From Paenibacillus mesophilus (GTDB lineage: Bacteria; Bacillota; Bacilli; Paenibacillales; NBRC-103111), in NCBI RefSeq assembly GCF_005938385.1, contig NZ_VCRA01000020.1, positions 1-64,000 of the forward strand: DNA of 64,000 nucleotides. The letters are read 5' to 3'. Below are positions 58,495 through 64,000 of this stretch, in pieces. Within the stretch, counting starts at the first letter, position 1, and each line of letters begins with the position of its first letter. The notes under the pieces are model-generated. The model was not told where the DNA came from and ran no database searches. It saw only the letters and a program-made list of their open reading frames with translations. A program made the position numbers and the translations under genes.

Positions 58495-59307
58495 CTAAGA
58501 TTTAGTATAGGACAACGCTTGCTTGCCCATTGCGTCCCAAGTAGCCAGAAACTGATCTTTGTTCAGCTTGTGGGCTTTTTTGCCGCTTAACGGATCGTTT
58601 ACGTACACGTGCTGCTCATCATAACCGACCAGCAGGGCGGCATGCTCCATAAACGTCGTCTGAATCGGTCCGATCGGCGTATCCCACGAAACCCAATTTT
58701 TCGGGACGTTGAAGTCGATCGTCGTCCATACGATAACCGGCAACCCTTCGGCGATTTGGCGCTCGATCGTATCAAATTCCGAACCGGTCAAGTCGACGGC
58801 TGTCGGCACGTTCGCCTGCAAGGTCGGGAACAACCCGGTGTGATAAATGCCGAAGCCGCGCGTCTTGCCCGTCACATCGCCGACATAGCCGGTGTTCGGG
58901 TTGCCCCAATACACGATCGAGCCCTTCTCCCAACGAATCGGAGTCGGGTCTTTGACCATTTCCTTGACAAGCTCCATCTTGCCCTTATTCACGCCGTAAT
59001 AATTGAGAAGCATCGTGAGGCTGACGATTTCGCAGCCCGGAGGTAGCTCGGGCAGCTGCCTGACTACAGGCGCGTCAATCATTGCCGATGCCGGTTTGGG
59101 CGGGAGGGGCTTCGGCGCTTCCGGAGCTTTGCCGTTCGATCCTTCAGCCCCTTGCGCTAGCACGGCCGCGGTAGCGGGCTCGAGGAAAATGTCCTTGCCG
59201 GTAACCCTCGCATACAGCAGCACGCTGAACACGCCGCTTGAGAAGAGCAGCCCCACGATGAGAAACATGGTGAATACGTATTTCGTCAAAATCAATGCGA
59301 TCTTCAT
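58495..59307 (-). CDS. C39-like cysteine peptidase, membrane-anchored
   Basis: 270 residues. N-terminal membrane helix (about 8-32), a Pro/Ala-rich linker and a C39_2-type papain-like domain: catalytic Cys92 in ELPPGCEIVSLTMLLNYYG, His in FMEHAALLVGYD and Asp/Asn in VYVNDPLSG. It probably faces the outside. Targets may be cell-wall peptides, not shown. Between aroA and the CoA-binding gene in one likely operon. Confidence 0.87.
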   Translation of the reverse strand: MKIALILTKYVFTMFLIVGLLFSSGVFSVLLYARVTGKDIFLEPATAAVLAQGAEGSNGKAPEAPKPLPPKPASAMIDAPVVRQLPELPPGCEIVSLTMLLNYYGVNKGKMELVKEMVKDPTPIRWEKGSIVYWGNPNTGYVGDVTGKTRGFGIYHTGLFPTLQANVPTAVDLTGSEFDTIERQIAEGLPVIVWTTIDFNVPKNWVSWDTPIGPIQTTFMEHAALLVGYDEQHVYVNDPLSGKKAHKLNKDQFLATWDAMGKQALSYTKS

Positions 59308-59355
59308 TATACAACCAACTCATTCGCTTCGTTGTAGTTGGAGCTGCACCGCGAC

Positions 59356-60648
59356 TCAGTCGATCAGCTCGACCTGTGCGCCGATCGATTTCAGATGATC
59401 GAAGTATTGCGGATAAGATTTCGCCACGTGATGAGCATCCTTGATCGTGAGTCCGCGCTTCGAGCGAAGCCCTACGACGGTAAGCGCCATGATGACGCGA
59501 TGATCGAAATGGGCATCGATCTCGACGCCGCCTTCGACGCCTTCCGGCTTGCCGTGCACGATAATTTCGCTCTGTCTTTCTTCCACGTCCGCTCCGGCCT
59601 TGCGCAGCTCGTTCAAATAATCGGTAATCCGGTCGCACTCTTTGTAACGCAAATTTTCCACATTGTAAAACCGCGACGTCCCTTCGGCGAATACGGCCGC
59701 CGCCACCATCGCAAGCACCGCGTCGGTGAAATGGTCGCCGTCGAATTCGACCGCCTTCAGCTTGCCGTTTCCTTGCACGTGCACGATGCCGTTCTCGTGC
59801 GTCAGCGGGACGTTCATCGCTCGCAGCACGTCGATGACGGCGCGTTCGCCTTGCTTGCTTGCCTCCTCGAGCCGCAGCACCCGTACGTCGGACTGCGTGA
59901 CCGCCGCGGCTGCGAGTACGGCTGCCGATCCGGGATAATCGCCTTGTACGATATATTCCTTCGCTTCATAGCGTTGCCGGCCGGGCACGCGATAATGCAT
60001 CAGGTCCGGACTCGCTTCGATGCGGATTCCGGCTTGCGCGATCACTTCCAGCGTTTGACCGACTACAACCTTCGACTTGAGATCGTGAAGCACTTCGATT
60101 TCGCTGTCTTCGTCGAGCAGTGGAGTCATGAACAGAAGCGAGCTTAAATATTGAGAGCTGACGTTGCCCGATACTTGGATCCGTCCGCCTTTCGGATGGC
60201 CTCCCCGGATTGTGATGGGCAGCCTGCCGTTATTGTGCTCGACACCGACGTTCATTTGCCCGAGAGCCGTGATCAAATCGTTGTGCGGCCGCTTCCCGAG
60301 CGAATCGGGATACGTATTGACGAACGTAAGCTCCGGGCAGAACGCCGCTATGGACATGAGAAATCGCAGCACAGCGCCGGCATTGCCGACGTTAAGCTCG
60401 CTTATCGGCAGCGGATGCCGGCCGAAGCCCCGGATCGTCATCGTATCGCCTTCTTCATGCAATTCCGCGCCCAGGTCGCGGATGCAGCGCCGCATCGCGT
60501 CGCTGTCTTCGCTGTGGGCCGGGAAGCGGATCGTGCTCGTGCCGTCCGCAAGGGCGCCTACGAGCATATAGCGCGTCGTATAATTTTTGGAGGAAAGAGC
60601 GTTAATTTCCCCTTTCAGAGCCGGCGTTTGTTTCACAATCGCTTTCAT
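59356..60648 (-). CDS. aroA: 3-phosphoshikimate 1-carboxyvinyltransferase (EPSP synthase), divergent class
   Basis: 430 residues. It catalyses the sixth shikimate step from PEP and shikimate-3-phosphate. Catalytic residues are kept: Lys21 and Arg26 in SSKNYTTRYM, Asp in HFTDAVLAM and Glu in RYKECDRITDYL. The PEP/glyphosate loop reads GNAGAVLRF (N89-F96), so the positions of E. coli Thr97 and Pro101 are Ala92 and Phe96. GAAGGAG precedes the ATG. Clustered with crcB genes, not with other aromatic genes, though aroK is 1.3 kb away. Confidence 0.92.
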   Translation of the reverse strand: MKAIVKQTPALKGEINALSSKNYTTRYMLVGALADGTSTIRFPAHSEDSDAMRRCIRDLGAELHEEGDTMTIRGFGRHPLPISELNVGNAGAVLRFLMSIAAFCPELTFVNTYPDSLGKRPHNDLITALGQMNVGVEHNNGRLPITIRGGHPKGGRIQVSGNVSSQYLSSLLFMTPLLDEDSEIEVLHDLKSKVVVGQTLEVIAQAGIRIEASPDLMHYRVPGRQRYEAKEYIVQGDYPGSAAVLAAAAVTQSDVRVLRLEEASKQGERAVIDVLRAMNVPLTHENGIVHVQGNGKLKAVEFDGDHFTDAVLAMVAAAVFAEGTSRFYNVENLRYKECDRITDYLNELRKAGADVEERQSEIIVHGKPEGVEGGVEIDAHFDHRVIMALTVVGLRSKRGLTIKDAHHVAKSYPQYFDHLKSIGAQVELID

Positions 60649-60698
60649 CGTTCTCCATCTCTCCTTCTGCTATGTAAGGCATGACTGCACCTGACGGG

Positions 60699-61061
60699 TC
60701 ACAAGGCCCGGCCGATGCAGTACCCGATATACGATAATCCGATACCGAACAAATAGGTTGCTCCGACGTATCCGATCAATGCGCGGTAACGCGATTGACG
60801 AGCCAGCGTCACGCTTTCCTGCTTCAATGTCGAAAACGTGGTGAAAGCTCCCATGAAACCTGTACCCGCTAGCAGCAGGACGGCCGTACCCGGGTTCGCG
60901 CCGATCAGCAAACCGAGTAAAAACGAGCCGGTCAGATTTATTGTCAGTGTACCATACGGAACAGCGCTTTGGAATCGCTCCGCGATCTTTTTGGACAAGG
61001 AGTAGCGGAGAATCGCCCCGGCGAAGCCTCCGGCCGCCACAAGCGCCACATTCAACCACAT
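60699..61061 (-). CDS. crcB: fluoride ion channel CrcB/Fluc (second of a pair)
   Basis: 120 residues, four membrane helices. FAGAILRYSLS, GTLTINLTGSFLLGLL (pore Asn), GFMGAFTTFSTLKQE (Phe box) and the final helix are typical of Fluc channels, which let fluoride out of the cell. ATG at 61061 overlaps the stop of the first crcB by one base (TGATG), with GGAGGAGG upstream. Pairs of Fluc subunits form heterodimers in several Firmicutes. Confidence 0.92.
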   Translation of the reverse strand: MWLNVALVAAGGFAGAILRYSLSKKIAERFQSAVPYGTLTINLTGSFLLGLLIGANPGTAVLLLAGTGFMGAFTTFSTLKQESVTLARQSRYRALIGYVGATYLFGIGLSYIGYCIGRAL

Positions 61062-61456
61062 CAGACGACGCCTCCTCCGCTTGTCTTTCTCCCGGCCAAT
61101 CGACCGCCGATCCATGCGAGCGCAAGACCGCCCCACAGACTGGCCAGCACATAGGCCAGAGCCTTACCGCCTTCCCCGGCCTGCAGCAAATGAATCGTCT
61201 CGGCGCTGAAGGCAGAGAAAGTCGTGTACGATCCGACGAAGCCGCTCGCGACCGCCGCCCGCCCGTTGTCGGACAAGCTCAGGCGAGCCGCGCCGCCGCC
61301 GGAAAGCCAGCCCAGGGCAAAACTGCCGGAATAATTGCATAATAACGTCGCGGCTGGGAACAAGGCCGCCGATAAGACAGGATCGACCGCCAGGCCGACC
61401 GCGTAACGGCATAATGCCCCCAATACGCCGGCAATACCTACATACATATAGATCAA
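61061..61456 (-). CDS. crcB: fluoride ion channel CrcB/Fluc (first of a pair)
   Basis: 131 residues. GVLGALCRYAVGL, ATLLCNYSGSFALGWL (pore Asn) and GFVGSYTTFSAFSAET (Phe box). TTG start at 61456 with GGGGAG seven bases before. An ATG at 61447 has no site of its own. The 5' leader lacks the conserved fluoride riboswitch pattern as far as I can see. Confidence 0.9.
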   Translation of the reverse strand: MIYMYVGIAGVLGALCRYAVGLAVDPVLSAALFPAATLLCNYSGSFALGWLSGGGAARLSLSDNGRAAVASGFVGSYTTFSAFSAETIHLLQAGEGGKALAYVLASLWGGLALAWIGGRLAGRKTSGGGVV

Positions 61457-61577
61457 GAAGCATCTCCCCCGTTCCGGCGCCCGACTGGCGGGCCGCATTG
61501 ACTTCCCGTTTTCGTTCACCTATGATAGACGTGATTATTTCCAGATCCGCTGCAGCGGATCGTCAGGAGGTCCATTC

Positions 61578-61880
61578 ATGAGCGAGATCAGCACGATCGA
61601 ACCGGCCGAAGTGAAGCGGCGGCTCGACAACGGCGAACGCCTGAACGTCATCGACGTCCGCGAGGACGAGGAAGTCGCCGCGGGTATGATACCCGGGGCA
61701 AAGCATATTCCGCTCGGACAGCTGCCCGAACGGCATGAAGAAATCGAGCGCTCCGCCGAAATCGTGCTTGTATGCCGCAGCGGCAACCGGAGCGGACGCG
61801 CCTGCGATTACTTGAATTCTCTTGGAATCGCCGGCTTGAAAAACATGACAGGCGGCATGCTCGCCTGGGAGAAGCTGTAA
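61578..61880 (+). CDS. rhodanese-like domain protein
   Basis: 100 residues forming a single rhodanese domain: LNVIDVREDEEVAAGMIPGAKHIPL and active Cys66 in VCRSGNRSG. It moves sulfur atoms or reduces thiols, partner unknown. AGGAGG seven bases before the ATG. Transcribed alone with a strong terminator. Confidence 0.92.
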   Translation: MSEISTIEPAEVKRRLDNGERLNVIDVREDEEVAAGMIPGAKHIPLGQLPERHEEIERSAEIVLVCRSGNRSGRACDYLNSLGIAGLKNMTGGMLAWEKL

Positions 61881-61907
61881 GGCCGCGCGCCTTACAGCTT
61901 TTTTACT
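61870..61907. terminator. terminator, rhodanese / aroK
   Basis: AAGCTGTAAGG-CCGCGCG-CCTTACAGCTT then TTTTAC. The first arm contains the rhodanese stop. Confidence 0.9.
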
Positions 61908-62420
61908 TTACTCTACCGAAAGCCTTTCAATGATCGCTTCCACAATTTGCTCCACCGTCTTGTCCGACGTATCGATACGGACGGGCGCGAAATCGTAAGC
62001 ATGCTTGCGCTTCTCCAGCAGCTCGGGAACAGACTTCTCGGCATTGCCTCGCAGCAAAGGCCGGTTCGGATCGTCCTTCACCCGATTGATGATTGTTCCG
62101 ACATCCGCCGTCAAGGCGACGACCAGTCCGTTGTCGAGCATGATTGTCCGGTTTACCTCCGCCAGTACGGCTCCTCCGCCGGTAGCTACGATTTGACCGG
62201 TCCGTCCCTCCAGCTCCCGCTTCAGCGTATCCGTCTCGACCTTGCGGAAGTACGGCTCGCCCTTCTCGGAGAAAACTTGCGGAATCGTCGTTCCTTCCTC
62301 CGCTTCGATTACCGCGTCCAAATCGATTTTACTCCAGCCGAGCCGTTCCGCCAGGACGGACGCTACGGTCGATTTTCCGGTCCCCATAAATCCGACCAAT
62401 ACGACGTTACGTTTAAGCAC
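61908..62420 (-). CDS. aroK: shikimate kinase
   Basis: 170 residues. Walker A GFMGTGKSTV (10-19), IDLDAVIEAEEG (shikimate Asp), FRKVETDTL, ATGGGAVL and RPLLRG. It phosphorylates shikimate ahead of EPSP synthase. GTG at 62420 gives the usual family length, with AAGGGG ten bases before. An ATG at 62456 would add 12 unlikely residues. Confidence 0.93.
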   Translation of the reverse strand: MLKRNVVLVGFMGTGKSTVASVLAERLGWSKIDLDAVIEAEEGTTIPQVFSEKGEPYFRKVETDTLKRELEGRTGQIVATGGGAVLAEVNRTIMLDNGLVVALTADVGTIINRVKDDPNRPLLRGNAEKSVPELLEKRKHAYDFAPVRIDTSDKTVEQIVEAIIERLSVE

Positions 62421-62640
62421 GCCATGTTCGCCCCTTCCCGACTTCCGTGTGTTCATTCGAATTCTATCCTATCATACCGGACGGTCTCCTTAAAAGGGAG
62501 CGGTCCGGATGGCGCACTATGCCACAGTGATGGAACGTTTTTGTGACGATCCGGCAAATATTGTGAATAATTCCTGTGCGGAATAGTTATGATTAATAAT
62601 AGACCCGCATTCCGTCCATAAAAGGAGCTGAGCCGATCCC

Positions 62641-62955
62641 ATGCAACAGGCCGCATTCCCGAAGCCGCCCGACCGCCGACTCGAGCAAATACTGAGCCCG
62701 AATCATCCGCTGTGCAAAGAGGACGTCGTATGGGTGCTGGAATTCGTCAAAAAAAAGGTGGCCGAGCAAGATCCCCGATTGCTGGATCTGCCACAACCAC
62801 GCTTGTTGAGAAACTTCCAACATTTCGCCGAAGCCGCCACGATGCTGCTCCAGCGCAGACCGAGCTGCGTCAACGAGGCGGACCGCCTCCGCACGGCGCT
62901 GGTCGAAGCGACGTACGGCCTGCTCGATCCGGCACCGCCAAGGCGAGAACGTTAG
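62641..62955 (+). CDS. hypothetical protein
   Basis: 104 residues, not recognised. Mostly helical (LEQILSPNHPLCKEDVVWVLEFVKKKVAEQDPRLL; LLRNFQHFAEAATMLLQRRP; EADRLRTALVEATYGLL). AAAGGAG lies 13 bases before the ATG, rather far. It ends eight bases from the convergent gnd stop, and no terminator is visible between them. Confidence 0.7.
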   Translation: MQQAAFPKPPDRRLEQILSPNHPLCKEDVVWVLEFVKKKVAEQDPRLLDLPQPRLLRNFQHFAEAATMLLQRRPSCVNEADRLRTALVEATYGLLDPAPPRRER

Positions 62956-62962
62956 GATCCGC

Positions 62963-64000
62963 TTAGTCCATCCAGTGGAAATGGAACGTGCCTTCTTTAT
63001 CCACTCTTTGGAACGTATGCGCGCCGAAGTAATCCCGCTGCGCTTGAAGCAGGTTGGCCGGAAGCCGCTCCGACCGGTAGCTGTCGTAATAAGCCAGCGC
63101 GGATGCGAAGCAAGGCGCCGGAATTCCCCGCGATACGGCGACGGAGACGACTTGTCTCCACGCGTCCTGGTAAGACTCCACGACTTCCTTGAAGTACGGA
63201 TCGAGCAGCAGGTTTCTGAGGCCCGGCTCGCGATCGTACGCGTCCTTGATGTTCTGCAGAAAACGCGCGCGGATGATACAGCCGCCGCGGAAAATCATCG
63301 CGATGTTGCCGTAGCTCAAGTTCCAGTTGTATTCATCGGAAGCGGCGCGCATTTGCGCGAAGCCTTGCGCGTAAGAGCAAATTTTGCTGGCGTACAGCGC
63401 CTTGCGTACCGCTTCTACGAATGCGGCTTTGTCCGGGGCGGCCGGCACGTTTTGCGGACCCTTCAGCAGTTTGCTCGCTTGTACGCGCTCGTCCTTGATG
63501 GCGGACAGCATGCGCGCGAACACCGATTCCGTAATGATCGAGAGCGGCACTCCGAGGTCGAGCGCGCTTTGGCTTGTCCATTTGCCGGTGCCTTTTTGGC
63601 CGGCTTTGTCAAGAATGACGTCCACCATCGGCTTGCCCGTATCCGGATCGACCTTCTTGAAGATGTCGGCGGTAATTTCGATCAAGTAGCTGTCCAGCTC
63701 GCCCTTGTTCCATTCGGAGAAAATTTCATGAAGCTCCTCCGTGCTGAGGCCCAGCACGTCCTTCAGCAATTGATAAGCTTCACAGATAAGCTGCATGTCG
63801 CCGTACTCGATGCCGTTATGCACCATTTTGACGTAGTGTCCGGCACCGTCCGGTCCGATATACGTACAGCAAGGATCGCCGTTCACTTTGGCGGAAATGG
63901 CCGTCAAAATCGGTTCTACGAGCTTATAAGCGTCCTCTTGTCCGCCCGGCATGATCGAAGGGCCTTTGAGCGCGCCTTCTTCGCCGCCCGATACGCCCGT
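62963..64000 (-). CDS. gnd: 6-phosphogluconate dehydrogenase, 3' part (gene runs off the window)
   Basis: 345 C-terminal residues. It begins inside GVSGGEEGALKGPSIMPGGQ (the substrate loop), followed by catalytic GHYVKMVHNGIEYGDMQ (Lys/Asn/Glu) and the helical C-terminal dimer domain, ending FQRVDKEGTFHFHWMD. It oxidises and decarboxylates 6-phosphogluconate to ribulose-5-phosphate. The NADP-binding N-terminus is outside the window. An internal ATG at 63952 is not the start. Confidence 0.95.
   Translation of the reverse strand, partial: TGVSGGEEGALKGPSIMPGGQEDAYKLVEPILTAISAKVNGDPCCTYIGPDGAGHYVKMVHNGIEYGDMQLICEAYQLLKDVLGLSTEELHEIFSEWNKGELDSYLIEITADIFKKVDPDTGKPMVDVILDKAGQKGTGKWTSQSALDLGVPLSIITESVFARMLSAIKDERVQASKLLKGPQNVPAAPDKAAFVEAVRKALYASKICSYAQGFAQMRAASDEYNWNLSYGNIAMIFRGGCIIRARFLQNIKDAYDREPGLRNLLLDPYFKEVVESYQDAWRQVVSVAVSRGIPAPCFASALAYYDSYRSERLPANLLQAQRDYFGAHTFQRVDKEGTFHFHWMD

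Noticed and set aside
61457..61540. fluoride riboswitch before the crcB pair
   Set aside because: The conserved GGCGATGG...CTGATGACTCCTAC pattern is not found by eye.

Overview
The window looks like a chromosomal segment of an endospore-forming, low-copy-repeat Gram-positive of the Paenibacillus type. Three things support this. Gene order follows Bacillus subtilis blocks (yloA/yloB; ytrP-rpsD-tyrS-acsA-acuA-acuC-ccpA-ytxJ; adeR-ald). Firmicute-only families are present (YlbF, YlbG, YlaN, YugN, YtxJ, CotF-like coat proteins, CcpA, a T-box leader, AGGAGG ribosome sites). Base composition is moderately GC-rich and proteins are Arg/Ala-rich, as is usual for Paenibacillaceae. No rRNA, tRNA, CRISPR array or prophage was seen. 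The only insertion sequence is a broken transposase at the left edge.

Layout: 0-0.4 kb, end of an IS4-like element. 0.45-6 kb, Ca2+ P-type ATPase divergent from RqcH/NFACT, then a methyltransferase. 6-10 kb, a tightly coupled four-gene operon (Gfo/Idh oxidoreductase, AraC regulator, second Gfo/Idh oxidoreductase, endonuclease/exonuclease/phosphatase). 10-16 kb, galU with a PHP phosphoesterase, a LysR regulator, small conserved genes, and an asparaginase lying antisense between ylbG and ylbF. 15.8-19.6 kb, a bacterial XPB helicase with a separate XPB/Ssl2 N-terminal-like partner. 19.7-27.7 kb, secreted nuclease, CBS protein, M20 hydrolase, FtsW/RodA-type protein, GNAT, DJ-1, Asp23, Ca2+/H+ antiporter, YlaN. 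27.8-36 kb, AdeR-like regulator plus alanine dehydrogenase, a Crh-like HPr without the active histidine, M29 peptidase, TVP38 protein, lipoprotein and diguanylate cyclase. 36-49.3 kb, the conserved rpsD/tyrS/acsA/acuA/acuC/ccpA block with a class A PBP inserted. 49.4-64 kb, VanZ, DJ-1, ceramidase-like protein, PTS EII glucose family and enzyme I, three spore-coat-type genes, CoA-binding protein, C39 peptidase, aroA, two crcB, rhodanese, aroK and the 3' part of gnd.

Functional themes: carbon-source control (CcpA, PTS, HPr-like protein, AcsA with its AcuA/AcuC acetylation switch, alanine catabolism), cell wall synthesis (class A PBP, FtsW-like), translation (S4, TyrRS, RqcH) and sporulation coat.

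The most unusual material is intergenic. There are two families of short palindromic repeats: A, termini AGGAACTTTAACGG, five copies; and B, termini CCCCCAAAAGT, about five copies. Several abut or overlap stop codons, and some encode the last residues of a gene or lie where its ribosome site should be. A separate ~200-bp inverted repeat lies after ald. Other candidates for a second look are a Gln-rich triple-repeat protein in the coat cluster, the XPB pair, an HPr-like protein lacking His15, and an EPSP synthase divergent at its glyphosate-contact loop.
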